Below, one piece after another: positions 11,986 to 21,737 of a stretch of DNA of 64,000 nucleotides. Position 1 is the stretch's first letter. Every line of letters begins with the position of its first letter. The stretch comes from Cytobacillus kochii (GTDB taxonomy: Bacteria; Bacillota; Bacilli; Bacillales; Cytobacillaceae). The stretch covers positions 310,001 to 374,000 of the forward strand of contig NZ_JAIVAM010000003.1 of NCBI RefSeq assembly GCF_020171845.1, in the 5' to 3' direction. The notes beneath the pieces are model-generated. The model was not told where the DNA came from. It saw only the letters and a list, made by a program, of their open reading frames with translations, and did not search any database. Position numbers and translations under genes: made by a program.

Positions 11986-12453
11986 ATTATAAGAACATCA
12001 GACGAACCAACCATCTTAGTTGATGCGGATGCCTGTCCGGTTAAGCAGGAAATTGTCGAATTGGCCAATATTCATTCGGTTGCTTACAAGTTCATTGCAT
12101 CCTATGCACATATGAAAGCAGAGTATCGCTCAGATGAGTGGACATTCGTGGATTCCAGTAAAGAAGCTGTCGATTTATATATCCAAAATTACTCCAAACG
12201 AGGAGATGTGGTAATTACCCAGGATATAGGTCTTGCTTCTACACTTTTGTTAAATGGTGTTCATGTTTTATCGCCAAGGGGTAATGTTTATGAGGAAGGT
12301 CATATCCATACAGCATTAGATATGCGATACCTATCTGCAAAAGCACGGCGCCAAGGTGTTTATGGAAAAGGTCCTAAACCGTTTAAGGAAGAAGACCGAC
12401 AGCGATTCAAGAAAGAACTGACAAAAATATTGTCGAAAATTGAAGGATTTTAG
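11986..12453 (+). CDS. yqxD: YaiI/YqxD family protein (DUF188), start codon anomalous
   Basis: Member of the UPF0178/DUF188 family, a PIN-like fold of unproven function, next to dnaG as in B. subtilis. The frame includes the signature DADACPVKQEI, which lies upstream of the first in-frame ATG/GTG/TTG (TTG 12061), so that late start would delete the core motif. No standard start exists between the in-frame stop at 11977 and the motif; ATT at 11986 is the best guess, 9 nt after GGAG. An ATG at 11979 is one base out of frame. Either a rare ATT start, or a 1-nt frameshift or sequence error. Confidence 0.75.
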   Translation: MIRTSDEPTILVDADACPVKQEIVELANIHSVAYKFIASYAHMKAEYRSDEWTFVDSSKEAVDLYIQNYSKRGDVVITQDIGLASTLLLNGVHVLSPRGNVYEEGHIHTALDMRYLSAKARRQGVYGKGPKPFKEEDRQRFKKELTKILSKIEGF

Positions 12454-12497
12454 CTTTTTTTCTAGAATACTTCTTTATGTAGTGGGGAGTTGTCGTT

Positions 12498-14318
12498 ATG
12501 GCAGAACGTATTCCTGAAGAAAAGATTGATCAAATTCGAAATTCAGTTGATATTGTTGATGTTATTGGAGATTATGTGAATTTAACAAAGCAAGGCCGAA
12601 ATTATTTTGGACTTTGCCCTTTTCATGGAGAGAATACACCATCATTTTCCGTATCTCCTGATAAGCAAATTTACCATTGCTTTGGTTGTCATGCAGGAGG
12701 AAACGCTTTTTCATTTCTAATGGATTTAGAAGGTTTTTCCTTTCAAGAAGCTGTTGTTAACTTAGCAGAGAAAGCAAATATTCCTATTGATATTGACGTT
12801 TCTTCACATGACAAAAACGTGAAACAGTCACCTGAATTGCAACAAATGTATGATGCGCATGAATTATTATGTAAATTCTACCATCATTTACTAGTAAACA
12901 CAAAGGATGGTCAAGAAGCGTTAGAATACCTATTAAAACGTGGATTTACAATGGAGTCAATTGAGAAGTATAAAATTGGCTACTCACTAAATTCATGGGA
13001 CTTTGTCTGTAAATTTTTGCAGAAAAGAAAATTTCCCTTGGATCTCATGGAAAGAGCAGGTTTATTAATCAAAAGAGAGAGAGATGGTAACTTTTTTGAT
13101 CGATTTCGCCATCGTATCATGTTTCCTATCCATAATGAAAAAGGGAATATTATTGCTTTTTCAGGAAGATCATTGGGGGAAGAAGACCCAAAATATTTAA
13201 ATAGTCCTGAAACGGCCATTTTCAATAAGAGCAAAACGGTCTTTAATTTTAATCGAGCAAAGAAGCACATTAAAAAAGAGCAAAGAGCTGTTCTCTTTGA
13301 GGGATTTGCCGATGTCATTGCTGCTGATGCGGCTGGCGTCATTAATGGAATTGCTACGATGGGTACTTCGCTTACAGATGAACATGTACAATTAATTCGA
13401 AAAAGTACTGACCATGTGACGATCTGCTATGATGGGGATACAGCAGGAATTCAAGCAGCCAATCGAGCCTTAGATATGCTTCAATCAGTCGGTTGTAATG
13501 TGCGAATTGCTTGGCTTCCGGAAGAGCTTGACCCTGATGATTATATAAAGGAATATGGCGCAGAAAAGTTTAAAAATGAGGTCATTGAGGCTAGTCTTAC
13601 TTATATGTCCTTTAAAATGAGATATTTAAGACTAGGAAAAAGGTTGAATGATGAAGGAGAACGGCTTCGTTATATAGAAGAAGTACTAACAGAAATCAGT
13701 CGTCTAACGAAAGCAGTAGAAAGAGATCATTATTTAAGACAAATTGCTAGCGAATTTTCGCTTTCATTAGATGCCTTACAACAGCAACAAAAACAAATAT
13801 TTTATTCAATGCAAAAAAATACAAAAAATCAGCCACAGTCATTACCGCAAGAACCGTTTTTATTACAACAAAAGTCAAATAATGTATTACGGCCAGCTTT
13901 TCAAAATGCTGAGCGTATGTTGTTGGCTCATATGATGAATAATCACGATATTACATTGAAAGTTCAGGAAATGTTAAGTGGCAATGAATTTAATGTAGAT
14001 GAGCACCAAGCGATTTATACTTATCTTCTTGCATATTATGAAAGTGGTCATGTGCCCAATACAAGTAACTTTATGCAATTTATAAAAGACAAAGAGTTGC
14101 GGCATATTGTAGCAGATATTGTGATGATGCCTGTCAATGAAGATTTTACTGAAAAGGAATTATCTGATTATATTAAGCATGTGTTAAATCATCAAAAGAT
14201 GATTAAAATAAAAGAAAAAATTCATGATGAAAAAGAAGCAGAACGTCAAAAGGACTATGCCAAAGCGGCATTAATTGCGATGGAGATTCTACAATTAAGA
14301 AAATCATTAGAAAAGTGA
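12498..14318 (+). CDS. dnaG: DNA primase
   Basis: 606-residue primase that lays down RNA primers at the replication fork. The N-terminal CHC2-type zinc finger is visible (CPFHGENTPSF ... YHCFGCH), then the TOPRIM core with EGFADV and CYDGDTAG, and a C-terminal DnaB-interacting helicase-binding domain (~450-606). EGFADV, rather than EGYMDV, is usual for Bacillus. Start follows GTGGGGAGTTG. It precedes sigA by about 120 bp in the conserved macromolecular synthesis operon. Confidence 0.97.
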   Translation: MAERIPEEKIDQIRNSVDIVDVIGDYVNLTKQGRNYFGLCPFHGENTPSFSVSPDKQIYHCFGCHAGGNAFSFLMDLEGFSFQEAVVNLAEKANIPIDIDVSSHDKNVKQSPELQQMYDAHELLCKFYHHLLVNTKDGQEALEYLLKRGFTMESIEKYKIGYSLNSWDFVCKFLQKRKFPLDLMERAGLLIKRERDGNFFDRFRHRIMFPIHNEKGNIIAFSGRSLGEEDPKYLNSPETAIFNKSKTVFNFNRAKKHIKKEQRAVLFEGFADVIAADAAGVINGIATMGTSLTDEHVQLIRKSTDHVTICYDGDTAGIQAANRALDMLQSVGCNVRIAWLPEELDPDDYIKEYGAEKFKNEVIEASLTYMSFKMRYLRLGKRLNDEGERLRYIEEVLTEISRLTKAVERDHYLRQIASEFSLSLDALQQQQKQIFYSMQKNTKNQPQSLPQEPFLLQQKSNNVLRPAFQNAERMLLAHMMNNHDITLKVQEMLSGNEFNVDEHQAIYTYLLAYYESGHVPNTSNFMQFIKDKELRHIVADIVMMPVNEDFTEKELSDYIKHVLNHQKMIKIKEKIHDEKEAERQKDYAKAALIAMEILQLRKSLEK

Positions 14319-14440
14319 TTATCTCTCATCGTGTTAATTATATTATAGACTGCATAAGCAAAAGCAAATGATTACCATAATAACCATTTAAGTGTTATGC
14401 TGTCCCAGAGGTTTGTGATTTTTTGGAAGGAGGGGGACAA

Positions 14441-15568
14441 ATGGCTGAAAAATCGGCCCGTTCGAAAGAGGTTGAAACAGAATTGACCCTAGAACAAGCA
14501 AAAGAGCAGATTTTAGAAACAGGAAAGAAGACAGGTGTTCTCGCCTATGATGATATAGCAGAAAGATTGTCTCATTATGAGTTGGATTCTCATCAAATGG
14601 ATGAGTTCTATGAATTCCTTGGTGATCAAGGTGTGGAACTAGTTGGTGATAATGATGACGATGCAGATCCCAATGCGCAAGAATTAGCAAAAAATGAAGA
14701 GGAATTTGATTTAAATGATTTAAGCGTACCTCCTGGAGTAAAAATTAACGACCCTGTAAGAATGTATTTAAAGGAAATTGGTCGTGTCGACCTATTAACA
14801 GCAGAAGAAGAGATTTCACTTGCAAATAAAATTGAGCAAGGCGACGAAGAAGCGAAGCGTCGTTTAGCGGAGGCTAACCTACGTCTCGTTGTAAGTATTG
14901 CCAAGCGATATGTCGGTCGTGGCATGCTGTTTTTAGATTTGATCCAGGAAGGGAATATGGGTCTTATAAAAGCAGTAGAGAAATTTGACTATCGTAAAGG
15001 TTTTAAATTTAGTACTTATGCTACATGGTGGATACGTCAAGCAATTACAAGAGCAATAGCTGACCAAGCAAGAACCATTCGAATTCCGGTTCACATGGTT
15101 GAAACAATTAATAAGTTAATTCGTGTTCAACGCCAATTGCTACAAGATTTGGGCCGTGAACCTTCTCCAGAAGAAATTGCTGAAGACATGGATTTAACAC
15201 CAGATAAAGTACGAGAAATTTTAAAAATTGCTCAAGAGCCAGTCTCATTAGAAACACCGATTGGTGAAGAGGATGATTCTCATCTTGGAGATTTCATAGA
15301 AGACCAAGACGCTACTTCTCCATCTGAGCATGCTGCCTACGAGCTGTTAAAAGAGCAGTTAGAAGATGTACTCGACACTTTAACAGACCGTGAAGAAAAT
15401 GTACTTCGTCTTCGCTTTGGGCTAGATGATGGAAGAACAAGGACGCTAGAAGAGGTTGGAAAGGTCTTTGGCGTCACGAGAGAAAGGATTCGTCAAATTG
15501 AAGCGAAAGCCCTTCGAAAATTAAGACATCCTAGCAGAAGTAAAAGGCTGAAAGACTTTTTAGAATAG
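14441..15568 (+). CDS. sigA: RNA polymerase primary sigma factor SigA
   Basis: 375-residue housekeeping sigma factor. Region 1.1 is N-terminal; region 1.2 includes [11 protein letters not shown]; regions 2.1-2.4 include [12 protein letters not shown] and [15 protein letters not shown]; region 3 contains [13 protein letters not shown]; region 4.2 is the [29 protein letters not shown] 14441 lies 7 nt after AAGGAGG; an in-frame TTG at 14423 precedes the site and is rejected. Follows dnaG, followed by a terminator. Confidence 0.98.
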   Translation: MAEKSARSKEVETELTLEQAKEQILETGKKTGVLAYDDIAERLSHYELDSHQMDEFYEFLGDQGVELVGDNDDDADPNAQELAKNEEEFDLNDLSVPPGVKINDPVRMYLKEIGRVDLLTAEEEISLANKIEQGDEEAKRRLAEANLRLVVSIAKRYVGRGMLFLDLIQEGNMGLIKAVEKFDYRKGFKFSTYATWWIRQAITRAIADQARTIRIPVHMVETINKLIRVQRQLLQDLGREPSPEEIAEDMDLTPDKVREILKIAQEPVSLETPIGEEDDSHLGDFIEDQDATSPSEHAAYELLKEQLEDVLDTLTDREENVLRLRFGLDDGRTRTLEEVGKVFGVTRERIRQIEAKALRKLRHPSRSKRLKDFLE

Positions 15569-15580
15569 AATTCAACTCAA

Positions 15581-15617
15581 GATAGTTTACTCTTAATGAG
15601 TAAGCTATCTTTTTTTA
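15581..15617 (+). terminator. Terminator after sigA
   Basis: 12-bp stem (15581-15592 with 15598-15609, one G-U), 5-nt loop, then seven or more T. Confidence 0.88.
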
Positions 15618-15987
15618 GTGCAATATTCACTTCTAGTTGTGTGGATAATTCCTTTATTTGTATATGATACCATATATTAATAAATAAACAAATGTACGGT
15701 AATATCCATACTTATATTTACAATTTATTTTACTGAATAGTTAATTATATTGCAAATTACTTTTTGTAAAAAATTCTTAAATTATTTATTTTTTAGATAA
15801 TTATTACTATATTGAAAAACAAAACAAAAGGTTTATAAAGCGGTTTTATTTAGTTCTAATGTTTTAAATTATTATTGAAACATAACTATGCACAATTTTA
15901 AATTTTTTAAATCTTGAGAATATTATAGAGGTGATTATATAATAGGAATTGAAAGCGTATTCAAAAGTCATAAGAAGGAGGATTTAT
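15618..15987. other. AT-rich intergenic region before the acyl-CoA dehydrogenase
   Basis: About 370 bases of very AT-rich sequence with no coding frame. It must carry the promoter of the downstream gene, but the low complexity makes any single -35/-10 choice unreliable. AAGGAGG at 15975-15981 is the ribosome binding site. Confidence 0.5.
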
Positions 15988-17127
15988 ATGAATTTTGACC
16001 TTACATCTGAACAAAAGATGATTTTTAAAACGATTAAAGAGTTCGCAATGGAAGAAGTGGAACCTGGTGCATTGGAAAGGGACCGAACGAAAGAATTTCC
16101 ATTGGAAGTGTTCAAGAAATTATCAGACCTGGGTATGATGGGCTTGCCCTTTTCGGAAGAATATGGCGGTGGTGGAGCCGATACAATTAGTTTTGCAATT
16201 GTAACTGAAGAATTAAGTAAAGCATGCGCCTCAACAGGTATAACGTATTCTGCTCACATATCATTGGGCGGTGCACCTCTGTCATTATTTGGTACTGAAG
16301 AACAAAAACATAAGTATTTAACACCTATTTGTACCGGTGAGAGTCTTGGTGCATTTGGTTTAACTGAACCGAATGCTGGCTCCGATGCTGGTGGGACAAG
16401 AACAACAGCAGTAGAAGAGAACGGGGAATATATCATCAATGGGAATAAGTGCTATATCACGAATGCGAGTTATGCAAAACATTTAGCCTTAACAGCTATC
16501 ACGAGTATGAATGGTACGGATAAAGAAATTAGTGCGATTATTGTTCCTACCGATGCGAACGGGTTCACTGTATTGGATAATTATGAGAAGATGGGACTCA
16601 ATGCATCCAATACAACTGAATTGATATTAGAAGACGTGCGCGTGCCGACTGAGCACTTGCTCGGTAAAAAGGGTGATGGATTTAAGCAATTTTTAATCAC
16701 TCTTGACGGAGGAAGAATTGGCATTGGTGCCATGGCAGTGGGCATTGCCCAAGCAGCATATGAGAAGGCACTAAAGTATGCTAAAGAACGTGAACAATTT
16801 AGTAGAAAGTTATCTCATTTTCAAGCTATACAATTCAAACTTGCCGATATGGCGATGAAAATTGAATTGGCGAGAAATATGGTTTATAAAGCAGCTTGGT
16901 TAAAAGATCAAGGAAAACCGTTTTCCAAAGAAGCGGCAATGTGTAAGTTATATGCATCTGAGATTTGTATGGAAATCGCTGATCAGGCCGTTCAAATTCA
17001 TGGTGGTTATGGCTATATGAAAGAATATCATGTAGAAAGATATATGCGTGATGGTAAGTTAACAGAAATTGGAGAAGGAACTTCAGAAATACAACGTATG
17101 GTGATTGCCAGACAGATTGGTTGTTAA
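15988..17127 (+). CDS. Acyl-CoA dehydrogenase, short/branched-chain type
   Basis: 379-residue FAD enzyme that oxidises acyl-CoA to the trans-2-enoyl-CoA in fatty-acid or branched-chain amino-acid breakdown, passing electrons to ETF. Family signatures: GAFGLTEPNAGSD (FAD/substrate loop), the QFSRKLSHFQAIQFKLADM block, and C-terminal GGYGYMKEYHVERYMRD followed by IGEGTSEIQ, whose Glu is in the catalytic-base position. ATG 15988 follows AAGGAGG by 6 nt. It is alone between sigA and cccA, a position not occupied in B. subtilis; no other beta-oxidation gene is near, so the substrate cannot be told from context. Confidence 0.93.
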   Translation: MNFDLTSEQKMIFKTIKEFAMEEVEPGALERDRTKEFPLEVFKKLSDLGMMGLPFSEEYGGGGADTISFAIVTEELSKACASTGITYSAHISLGGAPLSLFGTEEQKHKYLTPICTGESLGAFGLTEPNAGSDAGGTRTTAVEENGEYIINGNKCYITNASYAKHLALTAITSMNGTDKEISAIIVPTDANGFTVLDNYEKMGLNASNTTELILEDVRVPTEHLLGKKGDGFKQFLITLDGGRIGIGAMAVGIAQAAYEKALKYAKEREQFSRKLSHFQAIQFKLADMAMKIELARNMVYKAAWLKDQGKPFSKEAAMCKLYASEICMEIADQAVQIHGGYGYMKEYHVERYMRDGKLTEIGEGTSEIQRMVIARQIGC

Positions 17128-17491
17128 TAGGAGTATATTTTTTGCATTAAAGGAAAATGCTATCTAAGAATGGTTAGAGAGGGTGGATTTTTAGAGACTT
17201 TAAGTGTATAAAATTACCCTCATTTATAATCAAAACTATTTTTTAGATAGTTTTTCTTTTTAAAAAATTCATGTTATACATAAAATATTTTTAAGGAATG
17301 AAAAGGGGTAAAATGGTAAAAAAATAAATGATAGGAAGTAAACTTTTTTGCCAGTTTATTAAAATAATTTTGAATTGCTGATAACAAATTCGTTTTAGGG
17401 CTTTTCCAATAGCGTTTTTTACAGTAAAATAGAGATTGTTTGTATATACTTACTTATATTGTGAAGTTCTTACATAAGGGAGGTTTAAACA
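17128..17491. other. Intergenic region with weak terminator, then cccA promoter region
   Basis: Holds an AT-rich hairpin AAAACTAT (17232-17239) with ATAGTTTT (17247-17254) followed by TCTTTT, a plausible but weak terminator for the dehydrogenase gene. A TTTACA at 17418-17423 with TGTATA 17 bp later is a possible cccA promoter. No coding frame seen. Confidence 0.45.
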
Positions 17492-17845
17492 TTGAATCGT
17501 AATCCGTTAATACCGTTCGCTCTTATTGCTATCCTTGGGATTGGCGCAATGTTCCTTGTTTCATTTAAAGGATTAGGTGATCACAAAGAACTGACAAGTG
17601 AAGGGGACGAGGAAGCAACAGAAGAGGTAGCAGCGTCACCGGAGGAAATTTATCAACAATCTTGTATTGGCTGTCATGGTGACCAATATCAAGGTGGTGT
17701 AGGACCCGCACTAACGGGTGTTGGCGAGAGACTTTCAGAAGAAGAAATCGTTGATGTATTAACAAATGGTAAAGGTGCAATGCCAGGGGGACTTGTCTCT
17801 GGTAAAGAGCAAGAAATGGCTGAATGGTTAATGACATTGGAATAA
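17492..17845 (+). CDS. cccA: Membrane-anchored cytochrome c550 (CccA)
   Basis: 117-residue c-type cytochrome. An N-terminal TM anchor (~7-25) is followed by an acidic linker (~33-52, Glu/Asp-rich) and a single-haem domain with CIGCH at residues 58-62 and a GAMPGG segment giving the axial Met. It carries electrons on the outer face of the membrane toward terminal oxidase. Start is TTG 17492, 8 nt after AAGGGAGG. The strongly acidic linker is more marked than in neutrophilic bacilli. Confidence 0.92.
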   Translation: MNRNPLIPFALIAILGIGAMFLVSFKGLGDHKELTSEGDEEATEEVAASPEEIYQQSCIGCHGDQYQGGVGPALTGVGERLSEEEIVDVLTNGKGAMPGGLVSGKEQEMAEWLMTLE

Positions 17846-17851
17846 ACGAAT

Positions 17852-17882
17852 AAGTCCTTTGCATATGCAAGGGACTTTTTTT
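17852..17882 (+). terminator. Terminator after cccA
   Basis: 12-bp stem (17852-17863 with 17866-17877, one G-U) with a tiny loop, followed by a T-run. Confidence 0.85.
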
Positions 17883-17926
17883 ATACTATAATCAGAACTT
17901 AATACATAGAAGTGGTGGAATAACGA

Positions 17927-18631
17927 ATGAACACAAATCAATTATCTAATCGATTAAGAACAGTTGCTCAATATATACCAAAAGGTTCGAAAATAGCCGA
18001 TATTGGCTCAGATCATGCTTACCTACCTTGTTATGCTGTTAAACAAGGGATTGCCGAAGAAGCGATTGCTGGTGAGGTTGTCGAAGGACCGTTTCAATCA
18101 GCGTTAGCACAAGTAAAAGCAGATAAATTAGAAGATAAAATCTCCGTGAGAAAAGGAAGCGGACTTTCTGTTTTAACGGACGATGAAGTAGATGTAATAA
18201 CAATTGCAGGTATGGGCGGAACACTGATTGCGTCCATTTTGGAAGAAGGTTCTGATCGCTTAGGTGGGGTAAAACGATTAATTCTCCAGCCTAATATTAG
18301 TAGCATCTCTATCAGACTTTGGCTGCGTGAAAACGGATGGGCATTAATAAATGAAGAAATAATCGAAGAAGATGAAAAAATTTATGAGATCTTAATCGCT
18401 GAGAAAGGCGATATCAATCGAGGATACGGCGATTTAGAAGAAGGACTCTTGTTAGGGCCGTATTTATTACTTGAAAAATCGGCAGTTTTTATTAAAAAAT
18501 GGAAACATGAACGAAAGAATTGGGAGAGAATAATTAGTCAAATCCAAGCAGCAAAATCATCAAATGAAAATAATGAAAAAATAGTTGCTTTACAGAAGAA
18601 AATAGCTATTGTTGGAGGGGTATTATCTTGA
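17927..18631 (+). CDS. trmK: tRNA (adenine22-N1)-methyltransferase TrmK
   Basis: 234-residue SAM-dependent enzyme that makes m1A22 in tRNA. The SAM-binding motif IADIGSDHAYLPCYAV is near the N terminus; AGMGGTLI and LQPN follow as in YqfN. It has a C-terminal coiled-coil-like helical tail. Start ATG follows AGTGGTGG. Its stop overlaps the TTG start of yqfO by 4 bp, the same pairing as in B. subtilis. Confidence 0.94.
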   Translation: MNTNQLSNRLRTVAQYIPKGSKIADIGSDHAYLPCYAVKQGIAEEAIAGEVVEGPFQSALAQVKADKLEDKISVRKGSGLSVLTDDEVDVITIAGMGGTLIASILEEGSDRLGGVKRLILQPNISSISIRLWLRENGWALINEEIIEEDEKIYEILIAEKGDINRGYGDLEEGLLLGPYLLLEKSAVFIKKWKHERKNWERIISQIQAAKSSNENNEKIVALQKKIAIVGGVLS

Positions 18632-19743
18632 AGAAAGCAAATGGACATGAAATCATTCAGTTATTTGAACAGTTTTCACCAAAAGCCTACGCAATGGAAG
18701 GAGATCCTATTGGGTTACAAATCGGCAGCTTGAACCAAAAAGTAAGCAAAGTTATGGTTGCACTTGATGTGTTAGAGGAAGTGGTTGATGAAGCAATTGA
18801 CCAAGGTGTTAACTTAATTATTGCACACCATCCACCGATTTTCCGTCCTTTAAAGAAATTAGACAGTGATACACCTGCAGGAAGAATCTATACAAAATTA
18901 ATTAAGCATGATATAGCCGTTTATGCAGCTCATACGAATTTGGATGTTGCTAAGGGTGGCGTAAATGATCTATTAGCAACTGCGCTTCAGATAAAAAATA
19001 CAGAAGTCCTTGTACCAACATATGAAATACCTTTAATGAAACTTGCTGTTTATGTACCTGTAGAGAACGAGGAAGCAGTCAAGCAAGCTTTAGGTAATGC
19101 TGGTGCAGGTGCATTAGGCGATTATAGTCATTGTAGTTTTTCAAGTGAAGGGAATGGACAATTTTTACCAAGTAAGGAAGCAAATCCGCATATTGGACAA
19201 CCGGGTACACTTGAAAAGGTGAAAGAAAATAAAATTGAAGTAATATTCCCATCTAATATAGAGAAGAAAGTTATCAAAGCAATGCTTGCGGCTCATCCAT
19301 ATGAAGAGGTGGCCTATGACCTTTACCCTTTAGCTAATCAAGGAGAAGTTCTTGGACTCGGTAGAATAGGTGATATAAAGGAAATGACCTTAGCACAGTT
19401 TGCAGAGCATGTGAAGGCGGTGTTGGATGTGCCTAGCGTGCGTGTAGTGGGAGATTTACAATCAATTGTAAAAAAAGTAGCCGTTCTTGGTGGAGATGGC
19501 AATAAATATTATGCAAAAGCGAAGATGAAAGGTGCAGACGTTTACGTTACGGGAGATATGTATTATCATGTTGCACATGATGCGATGCAAGCTGGTTTAA
19601 ATATTATTGACCCTGGTCATAATGTCGAAAAAGTGATGAAATCAGGTGTTGCAGAATATATGAAGAAAAAATGCGCTGAAAAAGGGTTAGAGGTGGAGTT
19701 TATTGCTTCTAAAGTACATACAGATCCTTTTACATTTGTATAA
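18628..19743 (+). CDS. yqfO: Nif3-like dinuclear metal centre protein YqfO
   Basis: 371-residue NIF3/YbgI family protein with a PII-like insert in the middle (~125-230). Metal-binding residues are visible in IIAHHPPIF and AAHTNLDVAKGG near the N terminus and GDMYYHVAHDAMQAG plus DPGHNVE near the C terminus. Annotated in databases as GTP cyclohydrolase 1 type 2 homologue, but activity is unproven. TTG start, GGAGGGG 8 nt upstream, coupled to trmK. Confidence 0.92.
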   Translation: MKKANGHEIIQLFEQFSPKAYAMEGDPIGLQIGSLNQKVSKVMVALDVLEEVVDEAIDQGVNLIIAHHPPIFRPLKKLDSDTPAGRIYTKLIKHDIAVYAAHTNLDVAKGGVNDLLATALQIKNTEVLVPTYEIPLMKLAVYVPVENEEAVKQALGNAGAGALGDYSHCSFSSEGNGQFLPSKEANPHIGQPGTLEKVKENKIEVIFPSNIEKKVIKAMLAAHPYEEVAYDLYPLANQGEVLGLGRIGDIKEMTLAQFAEHVKAVLDVPSVRVVGDLQSIVKKVAVLGGDGNKYYAKAKMKGADVYVTGDMYYHVAHDAMQAGLNIIDPGHNVEKVMKSGVAEYMKKKCAEKGLEVEFIASKVHTDPFTFV

Positions 19744-19753
19744 TTGAAAATAG

Positions 19754-19785
19754 AAAAAGCCATCTCCATATGGAGATGGCTTTTT
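19754..19785. terminator. Bidirectional terminator between yqfO and ispH
   Basis: A perfect 32-bp palindrome, with A5 at one end and T5 at the other, serves both converging genes. Confidence 0.92.
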
Positions 19786-19787
19786 GC

Positions 19788-20744
19788 TTACTTTTGTACA
19801 GCTTTTGGCTTTTTTATTTTCGGAAGGATTTTAGATAATGGTACTTTCTTTTCTGTAAGCCAAGTTGATTCTTCTTTTGGATCATACTGTTCAATAAAAG
19901 AAATCACTTCTTTTGTAATTGGTGTTGGTGTAGAGGCACCGGCCGTTACTGCAACCGTTTGAGCATCCTTAATCCAATCTAAATTAAGCTCGGAAATATC
20001 GCCAATACGGTAGGCCTTCGTGCCAGCAATTTCTTCGGAAACTTGAGCAAGCCTGTTCGAGTTATTACTTTTCGGATCTCCAACAACGATAAGGACATCT
20101 GCAGCCCCTGCTTGCTCTGCAACCGCTTCTTGGCGTACTTGAGTAGCAAGACAAATTTCTTTATGAAATTCAGCTTGAGGATATTTCTCTTTGATTTCTT
20201 CCATGATATCGCCGACATCCCATTGGCTCATGGTTGTTTGATTTGTAACGAGAATTTTTTCATTTGTTAATGTTAACGCTTGAACATCGTCAATCGTTTC
20301 AACTAAGTGAACGATCTCAGGTGCAACCCCAACCGCTCCTTCAGGTTCAGGATGTCCCTTTTTACCAATATATATAATTTGATAATTTTCGTCTTTCTTC
20401 TGACGAATTAAATCATGCGTGCTACTCACATCCGGGCAGGTGGCATCTAAGGTAACTAACCCTTTTTCTTTAGCTCTTTCTCGAATTTTAGGTGATACAC
20501 CATGTGCGGTAAAGATAACCGTACCGCTTTGGACTTGGTCTAAAATATCATCACGGTTTTTCCCATCTAAAGTAATAATGCCTTCTTCTTCAAATGCATC
20601 AGTCACGTGTTTGTTATGGACAATCATGCCAAGGATATAAATTGGCCTCGGTAAGGTTTTATCGAGTGATGCGTTTTTAGCAATCACCATTGCGTCTACT
20701 ACACCATAGCAGTAGCCCCTTGGTGATATTTTGATGACGTTCAT
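19788..20744 (-). CDS. ispH: 4-hydroxy-3-methylbut-2-enyl diphosphate reductase IspH
   Basis: 318-residue [4Fe-4S] enzyme for the last step of the MEP isoprenoid pathway, making IPP and DMAPP. Cluster cysteines are in [16 protein letters not shown] and [10 protein letters not shown]; the AHGVSP and TAGASTPTP motifs are present. A good GGGAGGATATTCA precedes the ATG. The other iron-sulfur MEP enzyme, IspG, is also in this window at 28014-29132. Confidence 0.96.
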   Translation of the reverse strand: MNVIKISPRGYCYGVVDAMVIAKNASLDKTLPRPIYILGMIVHNKHVTDAFEEEGIITLDGKNRDDILDQVQSGTVIFTAHGVSPKIRERAKEKGLVTLDATCPDVSSTHDLIRQKKDENYQIIYIGKKGHPEPEGAVGVAPEIVHLVETIDDVQALTLTNEKILVTNQTTMSQWDVGDIMEEIKEKYPQAEFHKEICLATQVRQEAVAEQAGAADVLIVVGDPKSNNSNRLAQVSEEIAGTKAYRIGDISELNLDWIKDAQTVAVTAGASTPTPITKEVISFIEQYDPKEESTWLTEKKVPLSKILPKIKKPKAVQK

Positions 20745-21050
20745 TGAATATCCTCCCTATATCTGAAACATATATTTTGAATTATATAATTGTAAATAAA
20801 ACATTGGATGAATGAAATTACTCATCTCTTCTAATCTATTATATAAGACATAAAGCAATAACACAAAAAGGAGAATTGATAAAAGAAATCCATGGTGAGT
20901 TAAGCTCTATTCTATTGTTCCGTAAGGACGAATGAAAATAAGACAATGAAGGTGATAGATAGGTCCACTTTGCATGTTGGTACTTAAGAGATGACTCTAA
21001 CAATGTTTTTAATTCATTTAATGAAGGAAATGAGCAATTTACAATAAAAT
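20745..21050. other. Intergenic region between ispH and yqfQ
   Basis: About 300 AT-rich bases between two minus-strand genes. It should contain the ispH promoter. A minus-strand frame at 20839-21084 lacks a ribosome binding site and runs through the yqfQ terminator, so I do not call it a gene. Confidence 0.5.
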
Positions 21051-21072
21051 AAAAACTCGCCAAAATGGCGAG
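21051..21072 (-). terminator. Terminator after yqfQ
   Basis: On the minus strand, stem CTCGCCA/TGGCGAG (21056-21072) is followed by TTTTTATTTTATT. Confidence 0.85.
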
Positions 21073-21086
21073 CGCTAAGCACATGA

Positions 21087-21737
21087 CTAAACATACAGTT
21101 TCGGTACAGACTGACCACCCGCTTTTTTAGGGGGTTGTTGAGTTGGCTGGTCTTCTAAAGACTCCAAAGTGACTGATTTTTCTTTATTAGTTTTCATTGC
21201 TGACATAGAAGGATGACTATCCTTTATCGGAGATGGTGAGCTAGATTCATTTTCTTCCTCTTTTTCTTCCGTTGTTGAACTCATATTCTTAAGACCGCGA
21301 TAAAGCTTCCACATTGAAGGGATATTTTTAACCATCGGACCGTACTGTTGAACCATTGGACCGATTTGCCCTGCAGTATTTAAGAATTTTTGTGTATTTG
21401 TTAAAAAACCACTTATATTTGTTGGATTTGTTATCGTTTGGAGAATGCCTGCTCCACCAGCGGCTCTAGATTCTGTGGCAGCATTAGTAGCAGTGTTTAC
21501 AGCTGCCTGCGCACCAGAACCACCTCTACCACCAAGGATTTTGGATAATAGACCTCCACTTCTTGAAGATCCGTTATTTCTCATTCCACCATTATTTCTT
21601 GGTTGTGTTGATCCGTATGGAGTCATTCTGGGTGGAAATGGTGGCCTACCTGATAAGTTTTGCATCATTTGTGGTGTTTGGTGTGGTGGAGGGAAGCCTG
21701 GTCTCTGCCCTCGATTTGGTCCCATTCCTGGATACAT
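21087..21737 (-). CDS. yqfQ: YqfQ/VrrA family low-complexity protein
   Basis: 216-residue protein with a Gly/Pro/Met-rich N-terminal third (MYPGMGPNRGQRPG..., residues 1-50), a Gly/Ala-rich middle, a conserved core (~100-145, GGAGILQTITNPTNISGFL and the GPMVQQYGPMVKNIPSMWKLY region) and a charged tail. The core matches the YqfQ family, called VrrA in B. anthracis where the repeat region varies in copy number between strains. Start at 21737 is 7 nt after GAGGAG; an earlier in-frame ATG is inside the Shine-Dalgarno region. Function unknown; a spore-associated role is often suspected. Confidence 0.82.
   Translation of the reverse strand: MYPGMGPNRGQRPGFPPPHQTPQMMQNLSGRPPFPPRMTPYGSTQPRNNGGMRNNGSSRSGGLLSKILGGRGGSGAQAAVNTATNAATESRAAGGAGILQTITNPTNISGFLTNTQKFLNTAGQIGPMVQQYGPMVKNIPSMWKLYRGLKNMSSTTEEKEEENESSSPSPIKDSHPSMSAMKTNKEKSVTLESLEDQPTQQPPKKAGGQSVPKLYV

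Noticed and set aside
12498-14318. EGFADV instead of EGYMDV in the DnaG TOPRIM motif as a possible defect
   Set aside because: Bacillus primases normally have EGFADV, so the site is intact.
20839-21084. Minus-strand 81-codon open frame downstream of yqfQ
   Set aside because: No ribosome binding site and it includes the yqfQ terminator hairpin at its start.
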